NCBI GenBank assembly: GCA_019914945.1
Contig: CM034099.1
Location: 2,232,001-2,296,000, forward strand
Direction: 5' to 3'
DNA from: Typha latifolia
Taxonomy: Eukaryota > Streptophyta > Magnoliopsida > Poales > Typhaceae
Length of the DNA: 64,000 nt
Shown: positions 1-12,563 of the stretch, piece by piece
How the letters are laid out: each line of letters starts with the position of its first letter
Position numbering within the stretch: position 1 is the first letter of the stretch
The notes under the pieces: model-generated
Told to the model about the DNA's origin: nothing
Database searches by the model: none
Seen by the model: only the letters and a program-made list of their open reading frames with translations
Position numbers and translations under genes: made by a program

Positions 1-2999
1 ATTGTCTCTTACTCGTGCTGATCCAGTCAATTGTAAATTATGTCCAGTAGGCTCGTAAGAAAGTCTCGGATCACTAGCTGTTTCAAGATGTTGTCATTCG
101 GTGGCTCAATTTGGTGTTCAGGACGAAACAATGGTCCAAATGTTTCAGTCACTCTTCTATTTTATAAACTTGATTTGGTTATTGACACGATCCATGGAGA
201 TACGTAGAAAAACGATTTTCCGATCGTCCCTTGTACGCCACTACAAAATGTCCTAAAGAAACACTCCAAAATAAAGCGACTGGCTTTCTACCTACCAGAC
301 TATCAAACATAACTATGCCTTCTTCCAAAAAGATTTACCACTCACCTATTTTTCAAATTATTTTGCTAACTATGTAGGAAATGAAAAGCTCCTATTACAC
401 ATGACATGCAGGTAAAAGCCATTGAAGAGATCAGGACACAATTCCGAACACTATTGCCTATCCCTGTTTGATATCCGGCATGAAATTTGTGGGATATGAA
501 ATAAAGCCGTGATAACTCAGACCTTATTAAAGGTTTCATGCCCCCCGTACTTATTATATCTTATTTTTATTTTGAGATTTTTAATTGCCAGTAAAACCTT
601 TCAAATATCATAATTGCCGCAACATTCTTTAAAATCTTTTGACTCAAACAAATTGTCATTATGATTAATTTTTAACATAATATTCCTAATAAATTATTAT
701 TAAATTTATAAAAACGTAAATAACTAGAATACCCTCTCTTCCTCTTTAAGTTTATTTTTTAAGCTTTAGAGTGTAAAATATTTATCAATAATTTTATCTC
801 ACATAAAAAGATATATTTCAATGTACTGAGATATTGGGAATAATATTCAATAGCTTTTAACTAATTTGAATAATAAATGCAAGGATAAAATGATCTTTTT
901 AATCTAAATTGTTTTTTTAATTATTTAGTCAGATTTAACTAATGAAGTGATATATTTGAAAGCGCACAATAATTTCGGTGCTAATTATAATATTTTAAAA
1001 CATGTAAGACAATTATGATATTTTAGAATTTTTCAATGACAAATTGACAATTATGTAAAAATCTCTTCTATTTTTCTAATCAAACACTAAAAGAGAAATA
1101 AGAATAACACCATTATTTATTCCAAATAAATTTCCACCTTTATCCTATTCCTATCTTTTCTTATCTCAGAACCTCCACACTTCCATCTACTTGTGGAAGA
1201 TATCTTTCTGTTGAGATTTTGATCAAACCAAGTCTATTCGAAATCTAGTCCTAAATATAATAACCAAATAGGCTGACGTCAATTGACAATTCATCGAACC
1301 CAAAGAAAACTAGTGATAAAGTCAATGTTTCATGTTAGATGCAAAATGTTAAAGTTTTATCGCAAAAATATTGCAAATCAAATAAACTAGACAGGTGTCA
1401 TATTGCACTATGCTAAAAATATGATATATATTATCATTTGCCTAACAATTTAAAACTTAAATTTAAGTCAACTGATTATCTAACGTAATATTAAATTTTA
1501 GTTTTCTAAAGGTTTAGAGCAGCACATTTAATTATCTAGATTATATTGAGAAGGATAGAAAATTCCAACGTAATCTCATTTGACAAGTGTTAAAAACCGA
1601 GATAGGAATTGTTTATTTCCAAATTTGAATCTTTAAGGTTTATAGATTCAAGAGAGATCAGCATAATGTCAGAAATTATCAGCATATTCAGACTCATGAT
1701 AGTACAGAATAAAAGTTTTTTCGGAATATCAAGATTTAGGACTTCACTTGGAAAATGGGGTAGTCACACGATGAGAACCAATGGTATAATACAAAATTAT
1801 GAAAACTCTCATGATACTTGTATCCTGAATGTAATTGAAAAAAAATGAAAAAGAAATTCAAATATTAAGATCTGACAGAAGTCAAAACTATAGATTACCC
1901 CAGGGCACAGGTTAAATATTTGAGAAACACTACAAGATTACCCTAGCGCACAACAGTACAAGAATTGAATTTTGATAAGACAGATTGACAATCTAAAAAT
2001 AATTGAAAACTAGATTGGGATCAACAAGTAATAGAACATAATAACAATCACATATCACGTTCTTATGTATACACAAAAGTCAAAAGAACATCAAGGTAAT
2101 GGATTTCATAAATTGAGTAATGATTTATAAGATAAAGTTGCTTAGAGGATTCACAAGTAACTTATTATGAAGTTGTGACACTCATCCTTGATTTGTGGTA
2201 ACATATAAAGGTAAAGATTCAGAACAACAGAAAAAGCGGGAATATCCCAAAACAATAAAGAAAAATTCAAAGTTTTGGAGTTAGTAAATGATGTTTGGTT
2301 TATGGGATAAAATCACAAAGAAGATTCCTGAGAAACTATCATAAAACTAGATTTTAGATCATCATAGTCATCATTGCTTTGACAATTTTCAAAATTTCAT
2401 TATGACAATTAAGATCAACAAAGAAAAAGTCTAATAGATTAAATATATACTGGATATGCTTCAACAAAGGTCAAGGCAATTCAAAATTAGGTTAGGATTA
2501 AAGCATGTATATTTCATGGAAATATCATCTGAAGATCACAGTCAAGAAAGTGAAAAATTATGCTCTTGTCTAATATATTTCATGGAAAGATCATGATTGA
2601 AGCTCAATCACGTTAGGATAAAATCAAGGATCCAGGAGCAAAGAGAAGTCACTAATCCAGATCAAAACACTCAACATAGAACTGCAGTCTGTTTGAAATT
2701 TCTTGGTCGATAACTAGATCTAAAGGAGGATCATATTCATGATTCAGACATGGGCCATACAGCAGAAGGTAGCAGCAAACTGGTAATCAGAGAAGATCTG
2801 ATCAGATTGGCAATTTAAAGAAATTCTGAGGGAATGGGAGCTCCAATTAGTTGTAAGTCTCAAGGGTGTAGGCCTTTCTGGAAACTCCATGAGGGTTAAA
2901 AAGCCATGAGCCACAGCAGTAATGTCTAGGAGAAAACAATTAACCCCTGCTCCTCGGGCGCTGGAAGCAGTAACTTTCTGACGAAGGAGATACAGGAAG
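1..2999. other. AT-rich intergenic DNA, no gene seen
   Basis: AT-rich sequence with short open frames only. None has family motifs, a credible splice structure or an extended coding frame. The stretch from about 2.0 to 3.0 kb has the same texture as the diverged tandem units further on, but I could not align it with confidence. Confidence 0.6.
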
Positions 3000-4672
3000 C
3001 CTAGTCCAAGGAGGTAGTTTGCTGTGACAAATTAATGATATGGCAGAAAGATATCCCAAAGATAAATCAACGGCCAATATAGTGGCATCATGAGTTTAGA
3101 TAACAATCCTATAGTTTAAGTCATAGTTCAGATCAAATTGATGCCAAACAAGAAAATCTGTTTGTTCACTTGTCACCATATCTCTTTAACCCATTGTCTT
3201 GACAGCTCTAGCATTCCAAGACTTTCCCATCAACTTACTTAATTGATACTCTCCCAAACTACTTTGTAATATTCCTATGACCCCCTTCCTCTTTCAAATT
3301 CAGCCAAACACTATACATTCCTTTCTACTATTTCACTTATATGTTGGCATTTTCCGCAATGTCTTCCCAACTCCTAAGTAATTCCAAAACAAATCCCATG
3401 ATTATTTCTAATTAATCAAACAGATGATAAACTTCTACAAGATACTTTAAAAGATTATTGGAACTCAAACTAGATCCTTCGACCTTCATTCTTCAAGTGT
3501 TCTTGCTCTAGCTGCTTGTGCTACTAGATCACCCTCTCGGTCCATCCATCTCTTCTTGTTATCATCTTGGAACTCTTTAAGGGTATTAAACCAAGGCTGA
3601 AGTTCCTTTTTTAAATGTCTAAAAACCATTCGCCCTTAGTCTGCAATTTGGCCTATTTCTGCCTTATGCAATCATACTAATTCCCCTTCCTCTTGAAAAT
3701 TTTGATCCTCTAAAGAAGTTCCCCATTGTGGACTTTGTCAGCTTGTCCTTCCATCATTCTTAGCCATGCGAGCACTTCATCATTTAACACCTATATCACT
3801 ACAATAAAATCATTATCATGTTTCGGGGAATTAGCATTGGATGAGATGAACAGTTTGGCAGCCCACAAATCCATAACATCCAAAATCAATCTTCTCTTCC
3901 AACTAGCCTTTATGACCTCAACCAAATCAAATTGAAACTTTGCATTTAGCACCATACCTTTTCGTGTAGTTATGCTTAACACCCTACACTTTTCATATTT
4001 GTAAATCACCCTATATTAATACAAAATATTTGTAGAACACGCCCTGGGTTAAGTTAAAACTAACACCGTCAATGTAGATGCCTTCCATCGAGGTCAATCC
4101 ATTTTCAAGCAAAATATCTAATATGCCTTTATCTTCTTCTTCCTCTTTCTTTCTTCTTCTTCAAGGGCGTGACTTTACCTTTTTCTTCTCTGACCACAAA
4201 TCTCACATGTAGAAGAGGAATTGAAGATAGCACTATTGGTTTGGATATTTCTTTCAACTATCTCTTTGTCCTCTATAATTTTTTACAGAGTTGCATCTCA
4301 TTTGAAATTCTTGAAAGCTATATCTAAATTCTTTAAAGTTAAATCGATTGGATGAAACTCATGTGTCAATTCCTCTTGGGTTCCATTTGTTTGACATTTT
4401 ATTGATAAATGATTATTAAAAGAATTAGTCCCAACAAATATCTGACGCCTTTTAAGTAATATCTTCAACATCTATGATCTCAGATGCCACATTGATATTC
4501 TACCCCCTTCAATTAGAATTTTCAAAGAGAACACCTTATATATTTGTTTCTTCTCAAATCACCTTTTTCCCTGCCCCTCTTAACCTACTTCCATCATGAA
4601 AAAACTGCAGTAAATTTTTCCTCTTCTAATTTTAAATACATACAAATCCTATACCACATCTAATATTGCCTG
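3000..4672. repeat. Partial copy of a diverged tandem repeat unit (unit 0)
   Basis: Two blocks match the array at 21.9-26.8 kb. The block near 3,100 (an 'acaatcctatagtt' stretch followed by 'gttcagatca') matches about 22,920. The block 4,440-4,672 ('cttcaacatctat', 'attctacccccttcaatta', 'gcagtaaatttttcctcttc') matches 24,050-24,250 and 25,530-25,730. The match ends at 4,672, where a 17-kb insert begins and does not resume until about 21,918. No gene is seen here. Confidence 0.6.
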
Positions 4673-5002
4673 TTCGAAGGAAAGGCCTATCCCGATCCAC
4701 CCCGATCCCAATCAATTGATTGGGCGGGATCGGCCGATCCTCTTTCACTATTTCTCTTTCTCTCTCTTTCACTATTTCTCTCTTTTTCTCTCCCTACCGT
4801 AGCTATTGCTTCTCCGATGCAGAAATTCAGCTCAAGCAAACTCCATCGACGTAGATCCAACTCCGACGACCTCGACTATGTGATTTTTTCATTTTATTTT
4901 TCTCTCTCTTCTCTTTTCTTCACTGTAGTTTTTTCTCCTCTCTTTTACTATGGCAAAGTTTTTATTTATTTATTTTCGTTTTTCGTTTCTTCCACCCTTT
5001 GT
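4673..5002. other. CCGAT-rich left edge of the 17-kb insert
   Basis: This begins with TTCGAA directly after the unit-0 sequence and runs into CCGATCC/GGATCGG-rich DNA, including the palindrome CAATCAATTGATTG. The right edge at 21,661-21,917 is also CCGAT/CGGG-rich and ends in TTCGAA. The two edges may be halves of an older DNA transposon that element 1 entered, but clear terminal inverted repeats could not be confirmed by eye. The open frame here has no recognisable domain. Confidence 0.4.
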
Positions 5003-5794
5003 TGTGACCCAATCTCAGCTACCGGTTTGCGTTCGTGTATAGGAAGACAGTCTACGCAATCAAACGAGAATATTCGTCAGATATTCGTTCATAATCAGAA
5101 AATTACAAAACTAGATGGGTTCGTTATGTATCTTCTTGATCTACGTTTTTCGTATTTATGCCCTTCGCAAATTTGGTCTGTAGCTAAGGCGAAAATAGCC
5201 AAAGTTACGGTAGAGGTGTTGATAATGGGTGATGGTGATGAAGGTGGAGATGGAGTGGATGTGGTTTTAGGTAGGGTTTGCATGAAATGCTGTTGGGTGA
5301 AGAGGAGGAACAAGATGGTCGGTATCCTAAGAAAGAGAAAGAGTCTGACAATCGAAGGAGGCTAGGGATAACCGGCAACGAGGTGGCACAAAGCTAGAGT
5401 TTGAGCAAGGAGGGAGAAGGTAGGTTAACTCAATGATTCATTCGATAAAATCATAATGAGGTTGTCTTCCACATATTTAAAGGCTAGCCTATCCACCAAA
5501 CAACTTAAAAAACTAAATCTAATACAAGTTTTCTCGTCGGGTGCGTTCGAACAGTCTCGCAAGGCATTCGAACGGCCAAAACAGTGTCTCTGTATATGTG
5601 AACGTGATGTAGACATTCGAACGACGCATTTGAACGCTTTTTCTTTGCATTCAAATGGCCAAAATAATGTCTCTATATATGTGGATGCGATGCAGGTGTT
5701 CGAATGCACCTGCTAGAAAATCTTATTTATCAAGAAAATTAAGAAATTGAAATATGAAATAGATTCACAAGTCGTATCCACGCAAATCACATCA
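5003..5794 (-). repeat. 3' LTR of element 1
   Basis: This aligns along its length with 20809-21660. Shared landmarks are the TGTGACCC start, 'tttgcgttcgtgt', 'cccttcgcaaatt', 'gataaccggcaacgaggtgg' (with changes) and the end 'aatcacatca'. It holds a cluster of TTCGAACG-type palindromes between about 5,540 and 5,705. The two LTRs differ at many sites and by small indels, so the insertion is old. The open frames here are LTR sequence and not genes. Confidence 0.85.
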
Positions 5795-5819
5795 CTTCAC
5801 CATGCTTCCGCTCACTTTG

Positions 5820-7050
5820 TCCTCAAAGTGTAAATCTAGGGAAGCGGTCCATCAATGTCGCCTCAGGTTCTCATGTGGCTCGATCCTGTGTTTGACCTAC
5901 CCAACTCACTAGCAACCTTTTTGACCAATCATCTTCACATTTGACCTTTCTTCTTGCTAAGATCTTCTCAAGTGTAAGCTCGATCACCTTTGATTCGGGC
6001 TCGGGTAACTCTGTCGCAATAAGCTTAACCGATCCAATCCGTGCTCTCAAGCTAGATACAACCGGGTAAACTCGAGACAACTCGGACAAGTCCAGCTTAT
6101 ATACTACAGCTCCTACTTTCTCTTGAATCTGGAATGGACCGAGGAAACGATAGGCTAATTTTTGGTTTTGATTAGGCCATACCAAGACTTGTCGATATGG
6201 TTGGAGTCGAACATAAACCCAATCGTCCACTTCGTAGCTTTGATCTTGGTGCTCATAGCCATACATTTGCTTCATTCAGTTCTATGTCACTGCTAGGTGA
6301 AGCTTGAGCCGCTTGAGTACTTCCTCTCGTTTTGGTAGCACCTCATTTATGTTAAAAAAGTTCGGTGGGCTCGATCGGTCATATGACCATAATGTGGGAG
6401 GCGCGCGCCCATAGACCGCCTCGAAAGGTGTCATCTCAATGGCGATTGATAAGCTGTGTTGTATACGTACTCAACCCAAGGAAGATAAGCTTCGAATTGC
6501 CCGTTGGTTTGAGGATAGTACGCTGAGCTCAGTCCCTTGTTGTTTGAAGTACTCTTGCCAAAAGTGATTCATGAAGATCGGGTCACAGTCTGAAACTATA
6601 GATCTTGGCATGCCATGCAACCAGACTACTTTCTTTATAAAAAATTTATGCTATCTTCTTTGCAGTGTACGGGTGCACTAAAGCTAAAACGTGCCACTCT
6701 TCATCAACCTATTGACCACCACCATTATCACTGAATGTCCTCTAACCTGGGGTAGTCCTTCAATGAAATCCATTGCCACATCTTCCCAAATCTGGTCCGG
6801 AATGGGCAGCACTTGCAGCAACTCGGCTGGTTTGATTGAGTCTGTCTTAGCACGCTGACAGACTTCGCAAGCTCGAACATAAGCTAGTACTTCTTTTCTC
6901 ACTCCAACCCATACACAATTTTGAGTCAACCTCTTATAGGTCTTGAATGCTCCTTCATGTCTTGCCATAGGAGTGTCGTGGAAGTGGTGAATTAGGGTAA
7001 ATCGCAACTCAGATTTGGTTAGTACCCGCACTCGCCTTTCGTCTAGTAGT
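5820..7050 (-). pseudogene. Integrase with C-terminal chromodomain, element 1 (broken)
   Basis: The minus-strand frame at 6684-7115 carries the zinc-binding HHCC region (HHFHDTPMARHEG..., CEVCQRAK) and the first catalytic stretch (VAMDFIEGLP). The middle of the core, to about 6,280, is scattered over frames. The frame at 5871-6275 resumes with the chromovirus integrase tail (YRFLGPFQIQEKVGAVVYKL) and a chromodomain (EKILARRKVK..., LLVSWVGQTQDRAT). It stops with TGA just where the family has the next cage aromatic residue, and chromodomain-like sequence continues beyond the stop. The upstream end at 7,050 is cut by insertion of element 2, which separates this segment from the matching RNase H at 16.7-17.3 kb. 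Non-functional. Confidence 0.85.
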
Positions 7051-7052
7051 AG

Positions 7053-7880
7053 TGTTACAATCACCTTTGAGGGAGATGAATTCATAACAAGGTGTAGTCC
7101 TCGATAGATTTGCACAGAACTTTTTTAAAAAAATTCGATGTATCTAGGCGTTGGATTAACGTAAATTTTAATATGTTGTAGCTCTGGAAGATAGCTTTCC
7201 AATTAATCCAATATATTGATATTTGGATTGCTAGATCTGGAGATATCTTCGAATCAGTGAACAAAGGTCGGAGAGACAGACCTGCGGGATCAAGGTCCAA
7301 ACTGGATCTACTTGGTTCGGATTGCACGCTTGCTGCCCTTAATGGCTGGATTAGTGCATAAGTTGATGTGAGAGTAGGGATTAGAAATTGAGGAGGAGAT
7401 TAAGAAGGGAAGAAGGGGGTTAGAAGCTAGGGGAGAACCTTGCCAACAGAAGGTGGCTCAGTTGGAGGTGGGGAGAGTTGTGTCGACAACCAAGAGAAGA
7501 AATTATATCATTTTCTATTTATGTTTTAGGGAAATAAGATGACTTCTGGCAGGTGCGTTCGAACGCAAAGAGAGAGCGTTCGAATGTTGCCTGATTTGCG
7601 TTAGCACATACTGAGTACGGTTTTTTGCCGTTCGAATGCCTGATTCGCGTTCGCACATCCAGAGCCTTGTTTTTAGGCGCTCAAACGCGATTAGAGGGAG
7701 GGGGATGGAAAAAATTCTAACACGCGACGGATAAGTTGAGTCGTAATATAATTTGTTTAGAATTTTTGGATGATTGACTAGCTTCCAAATATGTGGAAAA
7801 GCAGCCAACTTGGAACTATTGATTATTGGACCTTGTTTTGCATCTAGGCTTGAACCAACTTGGAACTATTGATTATGTGA
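7053..7880 (-). repeat. 3' LTR of element 2
   Basis: Positions 7053-7500 match 16285-16729. The rest, to about 7880, has no partner because the other LTR is truncated. It carries TTCGAACG-type motifs at 7,553-7,690 like those in the LTR of element 1, although the two LTRs are otherwise unlike. A 21-bp stretch beginning 'caacttggaactattg' occurs twice (about 7,806 and 7,856). The inner boundary with element 3 is estimated. Confidence 0.65.
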
Positions 7881-7882
7881 AA

Positions 7883-8257
7883 AATCCTCCGTCGCTTCTC
7901 CCTCCTCACTCCAGTGACCAGCCATATATGAAAGCCTTCTTCTCTCATCTTATCTTGTTAAAAGCACTAACTCATCCACCATAGCCATCATCATCTCCCA
8001 TAACCCTAACCACATAATCCACGTCCATCTAGTCACCTCTTGACATTCAGTCATTGTTTCCCTCATAACTTTTGATCTACTAGCCTAATCGACAAGATTC
8101 CGGTTGCATTGAATTCTTAGCTTCTGGAGGAAGCAAATCCAAATCTCAGATCGTTCCAACGGTTAGATTGATCTCTATTGCCTTCGCAAGTTTTGCATTG
8201 AGATCTATCCAAATTAACAAATCGGATAGACAATCACCTTCACAAAAGGCGACGTAA
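7883..8257 (+). repeat. 5' LTR of element 3
   Basis: This is a direct repeat of 12564-12930 and lies just upstream of the primer-binding site at 8262. The outer boundary is estimated from where the two copies stop matching. At roughly 370 bp it is short for this class and may be truncated. Confidence 0.7.
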
Positions 8258-8261
8258 CAAG

Positions 8262-8274
8262 TGGTATCAGAGCC
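8262..8274 (+). other. Primer-binding site of element 3
   Basis: TGGTATCAGAGCC, the standard plant LTR-element sequence complementary to the 3' end of initiator tRNA-Met. It lies 4 nt inside the 5' LTR and marks the start of reverse transcription for a plus-strand element. Confidence 0.85.
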
Positions 8275-8459
8275 AGCCTTCCTTGGCACTCATCTGCAAT
8301 GACGTCAACCACTAAATCCATGGAGGCTTGAAGAAAAGAAGAAAAAGGGGAGACATCCACACGCACGGGAGAAAGGAATTCTACAACTATCATCGAGCAG
8401 CGAAAGGCAAGAGGAGCACGCGCACACAGCGTTACCTCCTCCATCCTCCATCGACCTGA

Positions 8460-9400
8460 ACATAGAGATGCTATCTAGGTTTATTGAAGCATTGGGACAA
8501 ACATTCTCCACCATCCTTGCCCAAAGCATCGGAATCTTGAGCCAAACGATCGCGCAACAAAACGTCAAGTTATTGCGGGCGATCCGAGAAAAGGCCAAGT
8601 CAAGGCCAAAGGTACCCAGGTCTTCCACACTCGAACCCCCCGTGATGGTTCCACCGGTCGACCAAGGTTCATGGAGGGAGACCACGCCCGAACCGAGGAA
8701 CGGTAGCCTCGCCGACAAGCACAGTTTGTAGATGAAGAAGATGATAATCCCTAAATTGAGAGGGAAGAAGAAAAAGAACATCATGGCTGCAGCAAGAGGA
8801 CGTCATAGAAAGATAGATGGAATGGCCCGAGGAGCATCCTCCCCCGGTTAGGGTTGGAGCGAGCTCGCTTTAATCCAAACCATGATACCGGTATCCGCGG
8901 GCGAACGGTGCGGTTGGAATTCCCCAAATTTAAAGGAGGCGACCCATTGGATTGGCTTTACCGCGTCGAGCAATTTTTCAACTTCCATGGCACCGAAGAA
9001 GATCAAAAGGTGCTCATCACATCTTTTCATTTGGAGGATGCGGCATTACGGTGGTATAGCTCGGCGACGATGCATAGAGGAATAGCAACTTGGGCTGAGT
9101 TCTACCGTTTGATCTACAAACGGTTTAGAATGTTGGGGTATGAGAACTTTAATGCTATGTTGACGAAGACGGTCTAGAAGACGACAGTGAGGGCATACCA
9201 AGAAGAGTTCGAGTGGGTGTCTAGTCATTGTGTACCATCTTGAACGGACCAGCAACTCAGCCACTTTTATTGCTGAATTAAGGGAAGAAATTCAAGCCAA
9301 TTTACATGCCTTGCAACCTTTGAACCTGGAGCAAGCAGTGGAGAATGCCTTACTTATGGAAGACAAACATTGAGCACTCAAAGGGCATATGAAACACCCA
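8460..9400 (+). pseudogene. Gag remnant of element 3
   Basis: The clearest piece, 8854-9177, reads as the retrotransposon gag capsid domain: LEFPKFKGGDPLDWLYRVEQ, then FHLEDAALRWY and WAEFYRLIYKRF. A stop follows, and gag-like sequence continues in other frames to about 9,400. The N-terminal part from 8,460 is recognisable only by position. Broken. Confidence 0.8.
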
Positions 9401-9627
9401 TGGGTTAATAAGCAGCAGATGAAATCAGGCGGCCCCAGTGGCTCGATTTACCCACCAAGGACCCTCGCGGGTACAACTAGACCACAACCTACCTTTTGCA
9501 CTTCTCAAGATATAAAGATAGCTCCTAGGGCTCCTTTACGCACTCCGCACACTTGCCCAAGTGGAGCGATTTTAGATGCAAGAAGTAATTCACTTCGGGA
9601 CATCGTTGTGCGCAACAAACCGGTTCA

Positions 9628-9890
9628 GTGATGCTTATCGATAAGGAGGCCGAGGATGACGATCAGATAGATGATGAGAGTGTTGCAAAGGATGTGATAG
9701 ATGAGCAACAACAGATTGAGGTCGAGGAGATTAGAGCGAGCATTTCCCTCCACGCCTACTCCGTAGCCGCAACACCCTTGAAGACCCTTCGCGTGGCCGG
9801 TTTGATAAGGAAGCATACCATGTGTATCTTCATTGACACAGGGAGTATGCACAACTTTCTTGATGAGCGGCTAGTTCGGAAGTGAGTCTG
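9628..9890 (+). pseudogene. Aspartic protease remnant of element 3
   Basis: The frame 9628-9885 contains TLRVAGLIRKHTMCIFIDTG followed by SMHNFLD, the retroelement protease active-site region with an intact Asp-Thr-Gly. The frame breaks directly after FLDERLVRK, and the rest of the domain lies in another frame. Confidence 0.8.
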
Positions 9891-10469
9891 AACCGACGGT
9901 GGGGTTCGACGTCACCATTGGAGACAGTACGACACTCAAAGCTGACGACATATGCAGTGCAATTCAAGTTTGAGTTCAAGGCCATACCTTTGTCATGGAC
10001 TTGTATTCGATTGCACTCCGCGGCGCGGACGTCGAATTGGGGATACAAGGGTTCCAAAGTCATGAGCCCGTGACCTTTGATTTCAGCGAGATGTACCTCA
10101 CCTTCAAGCATAATGTTAGACGGGTCTGATTGGATGGAGCGCGTCCACAACAGGGTGCCACCTTGCAACCTCTCTTGAGGTTGCCCAGCCACAATGATGA
10201 TGCTTTTATGATGTAGCTGGCCCCTACTGATCCTTCCGAGGTGCAAATATCGAGCCAAAGGGATTGTCGCTGATAGGAGATGTCGATCGCCGCATTGAGA
10301 TCATGCTGGGGGCTAGACCAACGAACGTGAGGAGATCACACGAATGATGAAGGAGGTGCTTACACAAGGGATTATACAGCCTACCGCATCGCATATTCTT
10401 CCCCCGTTTTGCTGGTGTGAAAGGATGGTAGCTGAAGATTCTGTGTCGACTATAAGGCACTGAACTCCA

Positions 10470-11360
10470 TTACTGTCAATGACCGGTTCATATTCCGATC
10501 ATTGAGGAGCTTCTTGATGAGCTAGCAGGGCTACGTATTTCAGCAAGCTCGACTTACGTGTGGGCTACCATCAAATTCGAGTGCACTCGGCAGACGTGCA
10601 CAAGACCGCCTTTCGGACTCATGATGACCACTATGAGTTCCGGGTTATGCCTTTCGGCCTGACAAACGCTCCAGCGATATTCCAAGGCTTGATGAATGTG
10701 TTCTGACCACTCCTCCGTCAATACGTGCTTATCTTTTTCGACGACATATTGGTTTATAGCGAAACTTGGCTAGATCATCTACAACAGAGGAAGGTCTTGA
10801 ATTTGTTGCGACAATATGAGTTAAAGGTCAAGCTTTCCAAATGTCCATGGGGGGGGGGAACAACAAGTGGAGTACCTTGGGCATATCATCTCAGCCCAAG
10901 GCATTGCCACCGACCCAAGAAAAATAGCTTGCATGACGGAGTGGTCGATGCTGAAGAATCCCAAGGAACTGTTGGGATTTTTGGGTTTGACAGAATACTA
11001 CAGGCGGTTTGTAGCGGTATCTGGAAATATTGCTACCTCATTGACCGCATTGTTGAGGAAGGACGGCTTCATCCGGAGTGAGAAGGCCACGACAACCTTT
11101 GAAGCCCTCAACACCGCCATGATCGTAGCTCCCGTACTCGCTTTCCCCGATTTCACCAAACACTTTGTGGTGGAATATGATGCTTCGGGTTGGCATAGAA
11201 GCAATGTTAATGCAGGAGGGACGCCCTATTGCTTATCTTAGCAAGGCCTTATTTAATAACTCGAGACATTTGTTAACGTACGAGCTTGAGATGTTGATGA
11301 TTTTGCATGCGATCACCAAGTGGCAACCTTACCTCATCGGTCGCAATTTTTAATTCGGAC
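10470..11360 (+). pseudogene. Reverse transcriptase and RNase H remnant of element 3
   Basis: The translation in pieces shows [49 protein letters not shown] and VLIFFDDILVYS (the FFDD form of the catalytic box). After a run of ten G at about 10,849-10,858 the frame shifts to the connection domain (MEYLGHIISAQGIATDP..., FLGLTEYYRRFV). An RNase H start follows (FVVEYDASG), and another frame carries PIAYLSKALFNNSRHLLTYE. Several frameshifts. Non-functional. Confidence 0.85.
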
Positions 11361-11449
11361 GGACCAGCATAGCTTATCATACTTCTTGAAACAGCGAGTA
11401 CATACACCCGCGCAGCAAATATGAGTATCCAAATTCATGGGATACAACT

Positions 11450-12560
11450 TTTAAATGGTGTACAAGGGGACAAAAAATAAGGACGCCGATGCCATATCGC
11501 GCAACTTGGAACCAACGGAGTTGGCGGTGTACTCTGCACCTATTTTTCCTTTTGGAGGAGTTGAGACTTCTAGGTATTGCTGACCCTGCATATGCGGTAA
11601 AGATACAAGAAATGAAGGTGGATCCAAAACAGCATGCAGAGACCGAAGAGAGAGATGGGCTGCTGATTTTTCGGGGCTGCATTCTTGTATCAACCGATAC
11701 CGAGCTCCGACGGCGACTATTGGAGTATTTCCATAGCACCTTTACAACTGGGCATGAAGGAGTGTTGAGAACATGCAAGCGGTTGTCCCAAGGTTGCACT
11801 TAGCAAGGAATGAAGGCTGAAGTGAGGCGTTACGTTAATTAATGTCAAATTTGCCAACGCGCCAAAATCAAAGCCATGAAACCCACCAGACTACTCCAAC
11901 TTCTTCCTATTCCGAAGCAGATTTAGGATGTCTCTATGAATTTCATTGAGGGACTTCCAAAAGTGAGGATATTCTGTGGTGTTGGTAGTAGTGGATCGTC
12001 TTAGCAAGTATGCCCATTTTTCTGCCTTAGCACACCCATTTTCAGCAAAGGGGTTTGCTAAAATTTTTATTCGGGATGTTGCTAAATTACATGGGATGCT
12101 AAGAACGACTGTTTTCGACAGAGATCGTATCTTCATCAGTGAATTCTGGTCGGAATTTTTCAGATTACAGGGTACATGGTTGATGCTCAGTTCGACCTAT
12201 CATCCATAGACTGACGGCCAAACGAAGGTTGTTAATAGTGGATTGGAACAGTATTTGAGATGTTTTGAGGCGGAGAAGCCGAATGAGTAGTTGAAGTATC
12301 TTCTATGGGCGGAGTGTTCCTATAACACCACATACCATCATTCCATTTAGATGACACCTTTTGAGGCGGTGTATGGATGGACGACGCCAACGTTGCAAAC
12401 ATACGACAGAGCGGCCGTAGCAGACTGGTCAGAGGTGGACTTAGAGTTGATCGACAATGATGAGACCTTGAGGAGATTGAACGAGCATCTCACATCAGCT
12501 CAAAACCGCATGAAATAGGTCTTTGACCGAGGACATCATGAGCGAGAGTCTACGGCCGAG
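11450..12560 (+). pseudogene. Integrase remnant of element 3, truncated
   Basis: The frame 11489-11803 ends in the first zinc-binding part (TGHEGVLRTCKRLSQGC). The second Cys pair (CQICQRAK) and NFIEGLPKV follow after stops. The frame 11976-12209 gives VVVDRLSKYAHF and TVFDRDRIFISEFW of the catalytic core. Homology ends near 12,540 and the 3' LTR begins at once, so the C-terminal integrase domain is lost. Confidence 0.8.
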
Positions 12561-12563
12561 GTT

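Noticed and set aside
4817..5365. A 182-residue plus-strand frame
   Set aside because: Its second half lies inside the LTR of element 1 and is repeated, broken, near 20.9-21.2 kb. It is LTR sequence, not a gene.
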